Shown piece after piece: positions 8,539-18,924 of a stretch of 64,000 bases of DNA. The notes under the pieces were generated by a model. The model was given only the letters and a program-made list of their open reading frames with translations. It made no database searches and was not told the origin of the DNA. How positions within the stretch are numbered: position 1 is the stretch's first letter; each line of letters opens with the position of its first letter. Origin of the DNA: Pseudomonadota bacterium (lineage in GTDB: Bacteria > Pseudomonadota > Gammaproteobacteria > Burkholderiales > Methylophilaceae). A program made the translations under genes and the position numbers. The stretch lies in contig JAKOVB010000089.1 of NCBI GenBank assembly GCA_029782295.1, positions 558,001 through 622,000 on the forward strand. The letters run 5' to 3'.

Positions 8539-10296
8539 ATGCGATTCCAGGACCAGATTCGAGAATATTCCAGCTATGCCGCCCGGGGCGCTATCGGTTC
8601 CCCCCCGAATTCCAGCCAGGGCCGCATCGATTCGTCGGTGTCCGCCCTGCGCCGTGAGGCCGGTCGTTTCGCCGCACTCAGGATCGACCAGCGAATCGCC
8701 CTTGCGGACGCCATGCAGCAGGGTTACATGCGCATCGCCGAACGGAGCGTGCAGGCAGGCTGCAAGGCCAAGGGCATCACGATCGGCTCCCCTGACGAGG
8801 CAGAAGAATGGGCCACCGGCCCCTGGGGCATCATCCGCCAGCTCAGGCTGATCAAGGAGGCGCTGGCAGCCCTGCGCGACACTGGTAACACGCCAGTCGG
8901 CAAAGTGTCCCGCACCATCTCCGGCAATCTCGCGGTCAACGTTTTTCCCAACAATGCCATCGACGGCATGCTGTTCAAGGATGTCACCGTGGACGTGCAC
9001 CTGCAGCCGCAGGTGACGCCGGAACTGCTGGAGTCAGGCCGTGCGCGGTTCTACAAGAATCCTGACCACCACGGCAAGGTGGCGCTGGTGCTGGGCGCCG
9101 GCAACATTGCCGCCATCGGTGTGATGGACGTGCTGACCAAGATGTTCAACGAAGGCAAGGTATGCCTGCTCAAGATGAACCCGGTGAATGCCTATCTCGG
9201 GCCTTACATCGAGGAAGCCTTCAAGGAGGCCATCGACCGCAACTACCTGGCCATCCTCTACGGCGGCGTCGAAGAGGGCCGGCACCTGGTCTACCACCCC
9301 GGTATCGACGAGGTCCATCTCACCGGCTCCCACAAGACCCACGACCAGATCGTCTGGGGTTCCCCGGGGCCCGACCAGCGGGCCCGACAGTTAAACAACG
9401 AACCGCTATTGCACAAGCTGATCACTTCCGAACTGGGCAATATCTCCCCCGTCATCATCGTCCCCGGTCCCTACAGCAGGAAGGAAATCGCCTTCCAGTC
9501 CGAGGCCATCGCCTCGGCCATGACCATGAACGCTTCGTTTTTCTGCAATTCCGCCAAGATGCTGGTGACGCCAAAAGGCTGGGCCGGCAGCAAGGCGTTC
9601 CTGCAGGGGATCCAGGATGTATGCGCACGGGTCGAACCGCGACAAGCCTACTATCCAGGCGCCGAAGACCGCTGGAAAACCCTGACCCGTGACCGCAGGA
9701 ACGTCAAGCACATCGGCGCGGCCAGACCCGGCACTTTGCCCTGGAGCTTCATCACCGGGCTGGATCCTGACGACGACAGCGAAGTGCTGTATCGCGAAGA
9801 GCCGTTCTGCTCCATTCTCTCGGAAGTCCAGGTCGGCAGCGAGGACCCGGTCCGGTTCCTCGAGCAGGCCGTGGATTTCTGCAATGACAAGCTGTGGGGA
9901 ACGCTCAACGCTACGCTCATCGTGCATCCGGCAACGCTCAGGGACCCGGCCGTCAAGGCCGCCTTCGAACAGGCGATCGACCGACTGCATTACGGGACAG
10001 TTGCGGTGAATACCTTTCCCGGCATCTCGTTCGTGTTCGCTTCACCTCCATGGGGCGCTTATCCCGGGGCCACGCTGGACAACATCCAGAGTGGCTCCGG
10101 ATTCGTTCACAACACGCCGATGCTGGAAGGCATCGAGAAAACCGTGATCCGCGCCCCGCTCACTGTGTTCCCCAAGCCGGCTTTCCTGCCCAGCCACAGG
10201 ACCGCGCAGACCGTGATGCGGCGCATCGTGGCGATGGAAGAACATGCCAGCTGGTCGAAGGTGCCGGGGATCGTCTGGGCTGCCATGCGCGGCTGA
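8539..10296 (+). CDS. Aldehyde dehydrogenase superfamily protein of unusual type
   Basis: A 585-residue protein of the NAD(P)-dependent aldehyde dehydrogenase superfamily, longer than the usual 480-500. The Rossmann region is VALVLGAGNIAAIGVMDVLTK. The general-base motif appears as SELGNISPVII instead of ELGGK, and the catalytic Cys lies in NASFFCNSAKMLV. The C-terminus carries EEPFCSIL and a GTLNATLIVHP segment. The altered motifs place it in a divergent branch, so the substrate cannot be named. The frame opens at 8506, but ATG 8539 has a CGAGGAG ribosome site (8526-8532) and is preferred. It follows the PEP-CTERM pair and is monocistronic towards rluF. Confidence 0.8.
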   Translation: MRFQDQIREYSSYAARGAIGSPPNSSQGRIDSSVSALRREAGRFAALRIDQRIALADAMQQGYMRIAERSVQAGCKAKGITIGSPDEAEEWATGPWGIIRQLRLIKEALAALRDTGNTPVGKVSRTISGNLAVNVFPNNAIDGMLFKDVTVDVHLQPQVTPELLESGRARFYKNPDHHGKVALVLGAGNIAAIGVMDVLTKMFNEGKVCLLKMNPVNAYLGPYIEEAFKEAIDRNYLAILYGGVEEGRHLVYHPGIDEVHLTGSHKTHDQIVWGSPGPDQRARQLNNEPLLHKLITSELGNISPVIIVPGPYSRKEIAFQSEAIASAMTMNASFFCNSAKMLVTPKGWAGSKAFLQGIQDVCARVEPRQAYYPGAEDRWKTLTRDRRNVKHIGAARPGTLPWSFITGLDPDDDSEVLYREEPFCSILSEVQVGSEDPVRFLEQAVDFCNDKLWGTLNATLIVHPATLRDPAVKAAFEQAIDRLHYGTVAVNTFPGISFVFASPPWGAYPGATLDNIQSGSGFVHNTPMLEGIEKTVIRAPLTVFPKPAFLPSHRTAQTVMRRIVAMEEHASWSKVPGIVWAAMRG

Positions 10297-10356
10297 CACC
10301 AGTTCGACCACGGACAAGTTCGGGAGTGGGCGCTGTGTTTGCGGTAAAATGGGCGC

Positions 10357-11088
10357 ATGGAAAAAGTCCGCCTCTCCAAACTGATGTCCGAACAGGGCAT
10401 CTGCTCCCGCCGCGAAGCCGACAGCTACATCGAGCAGGGTCTGGTGTTCGTCGACGGCGAACGTGTCAGCGAACTCGGCACCAAGATCCTGCCCACGCAG
10501 AAGATCACGCTCGCCAAAGGCGCGCAGGTGCAGCAGCAGTCCCGCGTCACCATCCTCATGCACAAGCCCATGGCCTACGTGTCCGGGCAGGCCGAGGACG
10601 GCTACCAGCCGGCGGTGAGCCTGATCAACGCTTCTTCCCGCTTCGCCGGGGACAAGTCGCCGCTCCGCTTCACGCCGGCCCACCTCAAGGGGCTTGCCCC
10701 GGCGGGTCGCCTGGACATTGATTCCACCGGCCTGCTGGTGCTGACGCAGGACGGCCGCATCGCCAAGCTGCTGATCGGCGACGATTCCAAGATCGAAAAA
10801 GAATATCTGGTGCGCGTCAAAGGCACGCTCAGCGAGCAGGGCCTCAAGCTGCTCAACCACGGGCTGTCGCTGGACGGCCAACCCCTGCGCCCGGCCAAGG
10901 TCAGCTGGCAGAACGAAGACCAGTTGCGCTTCGTCCTGCGCGAAGGCAAGAAGCGCCAGATCCGTCGCATGTGCGAAATGGTCGGCCTGCGCGTGGTCGG
11001 CCTGAAGCGCGTGCGCATCGGTCAGGTCAAGCTGTCCGACCTGCCGGTCGGGCAATGGCGCTACCTCGGCGAGCACGAACGCTTCTGA
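10357..11088 (+). CDS. rluF: 23S rRNA pseudouridine synthase, RluF/RsuA family
   Basis: A 243-residue pseudouridine synthase of the RsuA/RluB/RluE/RluF group. An N-terminal S4 RNA-binding domain (residues about 4-60, with [15 protein letters not shown]) precedes the catalytic domain. The latter holds the aspartate motif [19 protein letters not shown] and the conserved [13 protein letters not shown] near the end. Family members isomerise one uridine in rRNA during ribosome assembly; RluF acts on U2604/U2605 of E. coli 23S rRNA. The RluF assignment within the group rests on overall length and the GICSRREAD and RRMCE segments and is less certain than the family. A strong rho-independent terminator follows the stop. 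Confidence 0.85.
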   Translation: MEKVRLSKLMSEQGICSRREADSYIEQGLVFVDGERVSELGTKILPTQKITLAKGAQVQQQSRVTILMHKPMAYVSGQAEDGYQPAVSLINASSRFAGDKSPLRFTPAHLKGLAPAGRLDIDSTGLLVLTQDGRIAKLLIGDDSKIEKEYLVRVKGTLSEQGLKLLNHGLSLDGQPLRPAKVSWQNEDQLRFVLREGKKRQIRRMCEMVGLRVVGLKRVRIGQVKLSDLPVGQWRYLGEHERF

Positions 11089-11096
11089 TCCCCTCG

Positions 11097-11124
11097 CCTG
11101 TCATGGCCAGACATGACAGGTTTT
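11097..11124 (+). terminator. Rho-independent terminator of the rluF-type gene
   Basis: A perfect 9-bp stem (CCTGTCATG at 11097-11105, CATGACAGG at 11112-11120), a 6-base loop and a TTTT tail, starting 9 bases after the stop codon. The ATG at 11113 that opens the next reading frame lies inside the right arm, so that ATG is unlikely to be an efficient start. Confidence 0.85.
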
Positions 11125-11959
11125 CCAAGGCACACCTCCACGGCAGATATCCTGCGGGTGATGATCAGCGCCCCGCTCGGCATCGTCGGGGTCACCTGGG
11201 CCCTGCTGCTGTTCGACGCCCCGTTCGGGTTCGTGGCCCTGCTAGGAGTGGTCGCTCTGGCCGGGATCATCATGCGCAACTCGGTGATTCTGGTCGATCA
11301 GATCGAGCGGCTGATGGCGCAGAGCCAGCATCCGAGGCGTACGGTCATCGAAGCCGCGGTACGCCGGTTGCGCCCCATCCTGCTGACGGCAGCCGCGACC
11401 ATCCTGGCCATGATCCCGCTGATGCAAAGCACATTCTGGAGGCCGATGGCCATCGCCATGATGGGCGGCGCGTTCGTGGCGACCTTGCTGACCCTGATCT
11501 TCGAACCGGCCATGTATGCCGCCTGGTTCCGCATCCGCCCCGCAGAACCCATCAAGGCACAAGCCAAACTCCGACAGGCCGGAGATGGCAACGCCCTGCT
11601 GCGGGCCGCGGAATTCGGCAATCTGGAAAGTTGCCAGATAATGCTGCAACACGGAGCCCCCCCCGGATGCCGCTGACACCGAGGGCAATACTGCGCTGAT
11701 GCTGGCAGCCCAGAATGGCCACCTGCAGATCTGCCAGACCCTGCTGGCGGCCGGGGCCGACGTCAACCGCGCCAAGGCCAAAGGCTCTACCGCACTGATG
11801 CGCGCCACCATGAACGGCCATGACGAAGTCTGCAAACTGCTGCTGGCATCCGGCGCCAACGTCAACGCACGTGCCGGGAATATCAGCGCCCTGGATATCG
11901 CACAGCGGCGCGGCTACGCTAACGTCGCTGAAACACTGATGGCTGCCGGAGCGGACTAA
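11113..11959 (+). pseudogene. Broken fusion: RND efflux transporter C-terminus joined to ankyrin repeats
   Basis: The first frame (11113-11676) encodes about 140 residues that match the last transmembrane segments of AcrB/HAE1-type RND pumps (SAPLGIVGV, FVALLGVVALAGIIMRNS, RLRPILLTAAATILAMIPL, PMAIAMMGGAFVATLLTLIF). The roughly 900 preceding residues of a pump are missing. It then enters an ankyrin repeat and stops at 11676. Removing one C from the run of eight C at 11657-11664 restores a continuous reading through GNTALMLAAQNGHL to 11959, adding three more ankyrin repeats. The reconstructed product is about 281 residues: membrane segments followed by four ankyrin repeats. The frameshift may be real, phase-variable or a sequencing error. 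The start codon lies in a terminator hairpin. Confidence 0.75.
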
Positions 11960-12035
11960 TACTCCCGATCCCTGCCGCGGGTATTGCATCCATGGGGCAT
12001 TCACAGGGACAATGTCCCAAAAGGGTGCGAAAACC

Positions 12036-12446
12036 ATGTCCCAGCAAAAAGATACCGTCCGTAAATTCTACGAAGCCATCGTGAGCCAGGCCGACATTTC
12101 CGTCGTCGAAGCCCTGCTCACCGAAGACTTCTCCCTGCGCGGCTCGCTCGGCCACACCCACCATGGCCACAAGGGATTCATGTTGTATATGGATTTCGTG
12201 CGCCGTGCGCTTGGCCACTACCAGTGCGACATCCTGGACATGATCGAGGAAGACAACAAGGTGTGGGCGCGTATGCACTACAGCGGAATCCACCAGGGCG
12301 AACTGTTCGGCCATGCTCCGACCCACGGCAAGCTGAAGTGGGAAGGCGTGGCGCTATTCGCCTTCCGGGACGGACGCATTTCCGAATTGTGGGCGCTAGG
12401 CGATGTACAAAGCGTGATCAAGCAACTTTCACGCTATCTGGAATAG
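12036..12446 (+). CDS. SnoaL/NTF2-like fold protein
   Basis: A 136-residue protein of the NTF2-like superfamily, closest in appearance to SnoaL-like/ester cyclase-type members: an N-terminal VRKFYEAIVSQADISVVEALLTEDF helix pair, a central GHKGF, and a final FAFRDGRISELWALGD strand pair. Such proteins are small cone-shaped barrels that bind or isomerise small molecules; no substrate can be deduced. There are two in-frame ATGs: 12012 (MSQKGAKT) and 12036 (MSQQKDT). The second is preferred because family members begin just before VRKFYEAI and an AAGGG lies 10 bases upstream. It is convergent with ygiQ; the 94-base gap has only a weak hairpin. Confidence 0.75.
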   Translation: MSQQKDTVRKFYEAIVSQADISVVEALLTEDFSLRGSLGHTHHGHKGFMLYMDFVRRALGHYQCDILDMIEEDNKVWARMHYSGIHQGELFGHAPTHGKLKWEGVALFAFRDGRISELWALGDVQSVIKQLSRYLE

Positions 12447-12540
12447 TCTTGTCCCCAGGCGTTCAAGGCCGAGGCCGATGTTCCTTGCATGGCCTCGCCG
12501 TCGTTCCCGTCATGCCCGGACTGAACAGTACAAATGACCG

Positions 12541-14700
12541 TTACCGTGATTTCGGCCTGTGTTTGTGCTGAACGTGCTTCGCCGGAGTTGGGGGACGGAC
12601 TGGATTGCGAACCGGTTTTCCCGGGATCGGCTTGCCTGCCATCGGTTTGCCGCCTACGGGCTTCACCGCCGTCGGCTGCCAGGCAGGAACAAGGCATTTC
12701 TTGGCGTTACCGATCAGGTCGGCACGTCCCATGGCTTTCAACGCCTCGCGCAACAACGGCCAGTTGGCGGGATCATGGTAACGCAGGAAAGCCTTGTGCA
12801 ACTTGCGCTTGCCGCCGGCCCGCGGGATCGGCACGTCCTCGCTGGTCCGGGTGACCTTGCGTAGCGGGTTCTTGCCCGAATGGTACATGGCCGTGGCCAT
12901 CGCCATCGGCGTCGGGGTAAACGTCTGCACCTGGTCCAGACGGAAGTTGTTGTGCTTGAGCCATAACGCCAGATTAAGCATATCCTCGTCGGTCGTGCCA
13001 GGGTGCGCCGCGATGAAGTACGGGATCAGGTACTGCTCCTTGCCCGCCTCCTTCGAGAACTTCTCGAACATCTGCTTGAATTTCTCGTAAGCTCCCATGC
13101 CCGGCTTCATCATCTTGGACAGGACGTTTTCCTCGCTGTGCTCCGGGGCGATCTTGAGGTAGCCGCCAACGTGGTGCTGTACCAGTTCCTTGACATATTC
13201 CGGCGACTTCACAGCAAGGTCGTAACGCAAGCCGGAACCGACCAGGATCTTCTTCACCCCCTTGATCTGGCGCGCCTTGCGGTACAGATGAATCAGCGCC
13301 GAATGGTCGGTGTTGAGGTTGTCGCAAATGTCGGGGTAAACGCACGACAGCTTGCGGCAGGCGGACTCGATTTTCGGGTCCTTGCACGCCAGCCTGTACA
13401 TGTTGGCGGTCGGCCCGCCGAGGTCGGAGATGATGCCGGTAAAGCCTTCCACCTTGTCTCGGATCTCTTCGATCTCATGCAGGATGGACTCCTCGGAGCG
13501 GCTCTGGATGATGCGGCCTTCGTGTTCGGTGATGGAGCAGAATGTACAGCCACCGAAGCAGCCACGCATGATGTTGACGGAAAAGCGGATCATCTCCCAG
13601 GCCGGGATTTTGGCACCTTGATAGGTGGGGTGCGGGCCACGTGCATAGGGCAGACCGTAAACGTAATCCATTTCCCTGGTCGTGAGCGGGATCGGCGGCG
13701 GGTTCAGCCAGACTTCACGGTCACCGTGACGCTGCACCAGCGCTCTTGCGTTGCCAGGGTTGGACTCCAGGTGCAGTACGCGGGAGGCATGGGCGTACAT
13801 CACCGGGTCTTTGGATACCTCTTCGTAACTGGGCAGACGCACCACCTGATGGGCACGGTCCTGAACGATTTTGCGATGAACCTGGACGGTCTTCACACCG
13901 CTGTCCGGAACGCCATCCGATGCGCAGGCTGCACCCTCAGCCATCTGCATGGCGTATGGATTGACATGAGGATCCACCCTGCCCGGTCGATCCATGTGCG
14001 TGGAATCCACTTCCAGCCAGCCTTCCGGGATGGATTTGCGCAGGAACGCGGTGCCGCGCAGGTCCGTGATATCCCGGATGGATTCCCCCTTGGACAGGCG
14101 GTGGGTCAGGTCGACCAGCGCCCGTTCGGCATTCCCGTATAGCAGGATGTCCGCCTTGGAATCCACCAGCACCGAACGGCGTACCTTGTCCGACCAGTAA
14201 TCGTAATGTGCGATGCGACGAAGTGAAGCCTCGATGCTGCCGATCACCACCGGCACATCCGCATAGGCTTCGCGGCAACGCTGGGCGTAAACCAGCACGG
14301 CACGGTCCGGTCGCTTGCCGGCCTCGCCGTTGGGCGTGTAGGCGTCATCGGAACGGATCTTGCGGTCGGCGGTATACCGGTTGACCATGGAATCCATGTT
14401 GCCCGCAGTCACTCCGAAATACAGATTTGGCTTGCCCAGTTTCTTGAAGGCGTCAGCCGATTGCCAATCAGGCTGGGCAATGATGCCGACACGGAAGCCC
14501 TGTGCTTCGAGCAGACGCCCGACCAGCGCCATGCCGAAACTGGGATGGTCGATGTAGGCATCCCCGGTGATCAGGATGACGTCGCAGGAATCCCATCCGA
14601 GCGCTTCCATTTCGGCACGCGAAGTCGGCAGGAACTTTGCGGTACCAAAACGTTTAGCCCAGTACGGACGGTAGGAAGTGAGGGACACAGGCGCAAGCAT
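12541..14700 (-). CDS. ygiQ: YgiQ family radical SAM protein (UPF0313)
   Basis: A 719-residue YgiQ-family protein, close to the roughly 740-residue E. coli homologue. The N-terminus ([19 protein letters not shown], then [20 protein letters not shown]) is a B12-binding-like domain typical of the family. The radical SAM cluster motif is [11 protein letters not shown] (CxxxCxxC, near residue 390). The C-terminus, rich in Lys and Pro, is a basic tail. These proteins presumably carry a 4Fe-4S cluster and SAM, but their reaction is unknown. The frame extends to 14958, but that part overlaps the divergent GGDEF-EAL gene; ATG 14700 matches the family N-terminus. The ribosome site is weak. Confidence 0.9.
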   Translation of the reverse strand: MLAPVSLTSYRPYWAKRFGTAKFLPTSRAEMEALGWDSCDVILITGDAYIDHPSFGMALVGRLLEAQGFRVGIIAQPDWQSADAFKKLGKPNLYFGVTAGNMDSMVNRYTADRKIRSDDAYTPNGEAGKRPDRAVLVYAQRCREAYADVPVVIGSIEASLRRIAHYDYWSDKVRRSVLVDSKADILLYGNAERALVDLTHRLSKGESIRDITDLRGTAFLRKSIPEGWLEVDSTHMDRPGRVDPHVNPYAMQMAEGAACASDGVPDSGVKTVQVHRKIVQDRAHQVVRLPSYEEVSKDPVMYAHASRVLHLESNPGNARALVQRHGDREVWLNPPPIPLTTREMDYVYGLPYARGPHPTYQGAKIPAWEMIRFSVNIMRGCFGGCTFCSITEHEGRIIQSRSEESILHEIEEIRDKVEGFTGIISDLGGPTANMYRLACKDPKIESACRKLSCVYPDICDNLNTDHSALIHLYRKARQIKGVKKILVGSGLRYDLAVKSPEYVKELVQHHVGGYLKIAPEHSEENVLSKMMKPGMGAYEKFKQMFEKFSKEAGKEQYLIPYFIAAHPGTTDEDMLNLALWLKHNNFRLDQVQTFTPTPMAMATAMYHSGKNPLRKVTRTSEDVPIPRAGGKRKLHKAFLRYHDPANWPLLREALKAMGRADLIGNAKKCLVPAWQPTAVKPVGGKPMAGKPIPGKPVRNPVRPPTPAKHVQHKHRPKSR

Positions 14701-14842
14701 ATAGTTGACTATTTTACTCCAGTTAGACCCTGTTTTCAGCAGTATTTCAACAGCCCTTCCCGTCATGGTGCCGATTCCCACGGCGTTTCCTGTCATGTCC
14801 GCCAAAATTGTGGGAGAATGCCCCGCAAAACCATACTTAAAA

Positions 14843-17635
14843 ATGCTAAGACAAATCTCCACCCTTTGGCGGTTCCTGTTGCCGGTCATGGCAATCCTGT
14901 TGCTCGCGCCGTTCATCCTGACCCGGCAGCAGACAGCCCAGCAGATGGCCGCCATCACGCAGGGGGCGCAGGATCACGCGGAGACCCTGGCACGCCTGCT
15001 GGACATCACCGATGCCCTGATGGACGACCAGGTGGATACCTCCATGCACGTCCTGAAGGAAAAATGCATGGGCATGGGCACTCCGGGGATCAAGGGAACT
15101 ACCGAAATTGCCGGCAGAAGTGTCCCCAATCTGGTGCTGGGCGACATCTCGCAGACCAACCATTACGATCTGGTCGACAGTGTCACCAGGCTAGCCGGCG
15201 GCACCGCCACCCTGTTCGTCAAGTCCGGTGACGATTTCGTCCGAGTTTCTACCACCATCCGCAAAAACGACGGTACCCGCGCGATCGGCACCCTGCTCGA
15301 CCCAAAAGGCAAGGCCATCGTCGCCATCCGCGCCGGAAAAACCTTCAATGGCGTCGTCGACATTCTGGGCAACCCCTACATCAGCCGCTATGAACCGATC
15401 ACTTCACCGGAGGGCGAAACCATCGGTGTCGTGTTTGTCGGCTACAAGGTCGACATGAAGATCCTGCGCGACGCCGTCGAGAAATCGCGCTACCTGAAGA
15501 CAGGTTTCGTGGCCGTTATCGATCACCAGCAGCATGTGCGCTTTGTTTCCGGCCATGTCCCGCGCGATCAAGCCGAGCAGATCCTGCACAGCAAGCCGAA
15601 AGACTGGGCGATCGTCTCCAAGGAAATCCCGAACTGGAATTTCCGAGTTCAGGTTGCCTATCCCTTAAGCGAAGCACAGGCCATCAGCCTGGCCAACTCC
15701 TGGTTCGTCATTCTCGGCGGCACGCTGCTGGGGGTCATCCTGATCGTTCTCATCCTCTGGCAATTACGCCGGCTCATTCTGGACCCGATCGGCGGCGATC
15801 CCGCCTTGGCCATTGACGTCGTGCAACGCATCGCCGCCGGAAACTTCGAAGTCGACCAACTCTCGGCGCAATCCGGCACCCTGATGGCCAACGTTCTCAG
15901 CATGCGGACCAAACTGCGCGAGATGATGCGCACCCTGCAGATGAACGCCGAGCGCATGAGCCTTTCCGCCAGCGTATTCGAACACGCGAACGATGGCATC
16001 TTCATTGCCGACCGCGAGTCGCGCATCATTGAAGTCAACCCGGCCTTCATGGAAGTTACCGGTTACGAACGCGATGAAGCCTTGGGACAACTTCCCCTCG
16101 CACTGGGATTCGCCATCCACGAACCGGAATGTTTCATCAAGGTGGAGGAAAACGGCGAATGGCGCGGTGAAACCTGGAACCAGCGCAAGAACGGGGAAGT
16201 CTATGCCGCCTGGCTGGACATTTTCACCGTTCGCGACGAACACCAGCACATCAGCCATTATGTCGGCATCTTCTCCGATATCACGGCCGCCAAGGAACAC
16301 CAGCAGAACCTGGAACACCTGGCCTACCACGATCCCCTTACGCAACTGCCCAACCGCACCCTGCTGGCCGACCGTCTGCAGCAGGCACTGGCCCGGGCCG
16401 ACCGTACCGGCGAAATGCTGGCGATCTGCTACTTCGACCTCGACGGGTTCAAACCGATCAATGACAGTCTGGGGCATGATGCAGGCGACCGCTTGCTGGT
16501 GCAGCTGGCATCACGGATCCGCACCTGCCTGCGTGAAAGCGACACCATCGCCCGCCTGGGCGGTGATGAGTTTGCGGTCCTGCTGTGCAGTTTGAACAGT
16601 GAAGAGGAGTGCCGCCAGACACTCGACCGCCTGCTCGCGGCGATCAACACCTCCTTCAACCTCAACGAGAAAACTGTCAATGTCTCGGCCAGCATCGGCT
16701 ACACCCTGTTCCCGCAGGACGAAAGCGAGCCGGACACGCTATTACGCCATGCAGACCAGGCCATGTACCAGGCCAAGATCAATGGCGGCTGCGGCTATCA
16801 CCTGTTCGATGCCGAGCATGACCGTCAGACCCGCGGCCGGCGCCAGGAGCGTGAACGCATCGAGGCCGGGCTACCGAACAACGAGTTCCGCCTCCATTAC
16901 CAGCCCAAGGTCAATATGCGGCACGGCAATGTCATCGGCGTGGAAGCGCTGATTCGCTGGCAGCACCCGGAACTGGGGCTGCGCCCGCCCGCCAGTTTCC
17001 TGCCAGCGATCGAAGACACCGATTTCGTCATCCCGCTGGGCGAGTGGGTGATGCGCGAAGCACTGCGCCAGATGCAGGAATGGAACCGCGATGGGCTGGT
17101 GGTCCATGTCAGCGTCAACATTGCTGCGCGCCACCTGATGCGTTCCGATTTCGCACTCAGGCTGGCTGGCCTGCTTCAGGAATACCCGGACGTTCCACCC
17201 GACCAGCTGGAACTGGAAATCACCGAAACGGCAGCCATCGAGGACATCGCCGGGGTCGCGCAGATCATCAACAGCTGCAAGCTGATGGGCGTCAGCTTCG
17301 CCCTGGACGACTTCGGCGTGGGCTACTCCTCGCTGACTTACCTGCGCCGACTGCCCGTGGAAATGATCAAGATCGACCAGTCTTTCGTGCGTGACATGCT
17401 GCACGACAGCGATGACCTCGCCGTGGTGGCGGGAGTGGTCAGCCTGAGCCGCGAGTTCCATCGACAGGTCATTGCCGAGGGGGTGGAGACCGCCGAGCAC
17501 GGCCTCCACCTGTTGCGCATGGGCTGTGAACTGGCGCAGGGTTACGGCATCGCCCGCCCCATGCCGCCAGAAGCGATTCCAGCCTGGATCCGCGGCTATG
17601 AGCCGGATACCAGCTGGGACGAAGGCACGCTGTAG
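14843..17635 (+). CDS. Cache-PAS-GGDEF-EAL cyclic-di-GMP signalling protein
   Basis: A 930-residue inner-membrane sensor. Transmembrane helix 1 ([16 protein letters not shown]) is followed by a periplasmic Cache domain (about residues 40-290), helix 2 ([19 protein letters not shown]), a HAMP-like linker, a PAS domain ([18 protein letters not shown]), GGDEF and EAL. The cyclase motif RLGGDEF is intact and preceded by the inhibitory site RESD five residues upstream. The EAL motifs [15 protein letters not shown] and AEGVET are all intact, so both synthesis and hydrolysis of c-di-GMP are possible. The frame opens at 14705; ATG 14843 is chosen because it starts just before the first membrane helix, with ATG 14795 as an alternative. 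It is divergent from ygiQ. Confidence 0.9.
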   Translation: MLRQISTLWRFLLPVMAILLLAPFILTRQQTAQQMAAITQGAQDHAETLARLLDITDALMDDQVDTSMHVLKEKCMGMGTPGIKGTTEIAGRSVPNLVLGDISQTNHYDLVDSVTRLAGGTATLFVKSGDDFVRVSTTIRKNDGTRAIGTLLDPKGKAIVAIRAGKTFNGVVDILGNPYISRYEPITSPEGETIGVVFVGYKVDMKILRDAVEKSRYLKTGFVAVIDHQQHVRFVSGHVPRDQAEQILHSKPKDWAIVSKEIPNWNFRVQVAYPLSEAQAISLANSWFVILGGTLLGVILIVLILWQLRRLILDPIGGDPALAIDVVQRIAAGNFEVDQLSAQSGTLMANVLSMRTKLREMMRTLQMNAERMSLSASVFEHANDGIFIADRESRIIEVNPAFMEVTGYERDEALGQLPLALGFAIHEPECFIKVEENGEWRGETWNQRKNGEVYAAWLDIFTVRDEHQHISHYVGIFSDITAAKEHQQNLEHLAYHDPLTQLPNRTLLADRLQQALARADRTGEMLAICYFDLDGFKPINDSLGHDAGDRLLVQLASRIRTCLRESDTIARLGGDEFAVLLCSLNSEEECRQTLDRLLAAINTSFNLNEKTVNVSASIGYTLFPQDESEPDTLLRHADQAMYQAKINGGCGYHLFDAEHDRQTRGRRQERERIEAGLPNNEFRLHYQPKVNMRHGNVIGVEALIRWQHPELGLRPPASFLPAIEDTDFVIPLGEWVMREALRQMQEWNRDGLVVHVSVNIAARHLMRSDFALRLAGLLQEYPDVPPDQLELEITETAAIEDIAGVAQIINSCKLMGVSFALDDFGVGYSSLTYLRRLPVEMIKIDQSFVRDMLHDSDDLAVVAGVVSLSREFHRQVIAEGVETAEHGLHLLRMGCELAQGYGIARPMPPEAIPAWIRGYEPDTSWDEGTL

Positions 17636-17649
17636 CTTTTGCGAACCCG

Positions 17650-18924
17650 CTACGAAACCACCTCATGCGCCACCGAACCCGGTGGGTGCCGATACCAGCC
17701 TGGATTCCGGTAGTCATCGTGCGCCAGGCCATCGCGCACCATCAGCAAGGTCACCATCCCGCCCATTTCCAACGGACCGAACGGACCTTCTCCAGCCATC
17801 ATGGGCAAAGTATTTTCCGGCAGGTCCATCTGCATTTCCTGCATCTCGGCCATGCCGTTCTCGCCCATCGACATGTAGCCGTCCACCAGCTGTCCGATTT
17901 TCTTCGCGATGTCATCATGCGGCACACCCAGCATATTGGGCACGGCATGCCCCATCGGCCCCATGGTATGGTGCAGCTTGTGGCAATGCAGCGCCCAGTC
18001 CCCCGGTTCGTCCGCAATAAACTCGAAAGCCCGCATCGCCCCGACCGGCACATTCACCGTCACTTCCGGGAACTGCGCCGACTTCGGCACCCACCCTCCG
18101 TCGGTACCGGTGACCTGTAAATCGAAACCGTGCAGATGGATGGGATGGTCGTGCATGGAAAGGTTGCCGATGCGCACTCGCACACGATCCCCCTTGCGCA
18201 CCACCAGCGGATCGATGGCCGGGAATACGCGACTGTTGAAGGTCCACAGGTTGAATTCGGTCATGGTCGAGGATTTGGGCGTAGCGGTCCCCGCCTCGAT
18301 ATCCCAGTTATGCAGCAGGAAGGCGAAATCCCGGTCGACCGGACGCTCCTTCGGGTTCCTGGGGTGCACGATGAACAGCCCCATCATGCCCATCGCGACC
18401 TGCACCATGTCATCTGAATGCGGGTGATACATGAAGGTGCCGCTGCGTTTGAGTACGAACTCGTAGACGAAGGTCTTGCCCGGCGGGATATGCGGCTGGG
18501 TCAGGCCACCGATGCCATCCATGCCATTGGGCAGGCGGATGCCGTGCCAGTGGATGGAAGTGTGCTCAGGCAATCGGTTGGTCAGGAAGATACGTACCCG
18601 ATCCCCTTCCACCGCCTCGATGGTCGGACCCGGCGTACTGCCGTTGTAGCCCCAGCAGTTGACCGTCATGCCAGGCGCGAATTCGCGCTTGACCGGTTCC
18701 GCCACCAGGTGGAATTCCTTGACCCCATCCTTCATGCGCGGCGGTAATGACCAGCCATTGAGCGTCACCACCGGCTGGTAGGACTTGCCGCCCTGCAGCC
18801 AGCGCGGCGATTCGGTTGCCGGGTCCTGACGACTGACGATATCGGGTGCAGCGGTGGCACGTTCGGCCAGCGCCGCACCGATCAGCGCAGCCCCGCCTGT
18901 AATGAATTGTCTGCGCGTCGTCAT
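17650..18924 (-). CDS. Multicopper oxidase (copper-resistance type), Tat-exported
   Basis: A 424-residue multicopper oxidase. A twin-arginine signal (TRRQFITGG) starts the protein. Copper ligands are seen in four motifs: HWHG (near residue 124), HPHSDD, HPIHLHG and HCHKLHHTMGPM, which together give the type 1, 2 and 3 sites. A Met-rich segment (GYMSMGENGMAEMQEMQMD, then LPMM) resembles methionine-rich copper-binding inserts of CopA/PcoA and CueO. It probably oxidises Cu(I) in the periplasm. It is the last gene of a minus-strand unit; its ATG overlaps the TGA of the TolC-like gene by four bases. The unit is divergent from the CopA ATPase. Confidence 0.9.
   Translation of the reverse strand: MTTRRQFITGGAALIGAALAERATAAPDIVSRQDPATESPRWLQGGKSYQPVVTLNGWSLPPRMKDGVKEFHLVAEPVKREFAPGMTVNCWGYNGSTPGPTIEAVEGDRVRIFLTNRLPEHTSIHWHGIRLPNGMDGIGGLTQPHIPPGKTFVYEFVLKRSGTFMYHPHSDDMVQVAMGMMGLFIVHPRNPKERPVDRDFAFLLHNWDIEAGTATPKSSTMTEFNLWTFNSRVFPAIDPLVVRKGDRVRVRIGNLSMHDHPIHLHGFDLQVTGTDGGWVPKSAQFPEVTVNVPVGAMRAFEFIADEPGDWALHCHKLHHTMGPMGHAVPNMLGVPHDDIAKKIGQLVDGYMSMGENGMAEMQEMQMDLPENTLPMMAGEGPFGPLEMGGMVTLLMVRDGLAHDDYRNPGWYRHPPGSVAHEVVS

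Noticed and set aside
13003..14142. Plus-strand frame opposite ygiQ
   Set aside because: Shadow of the YgiQ coding sequence, with no conserved domain.
14701..14958. Longer YgiQ start on the minus strand
   Set aside because: The added 86 residues overlap the divergent GGDEF-EAL gene and have no family match; ATG 14700 starts the conserved MLAPVSL.
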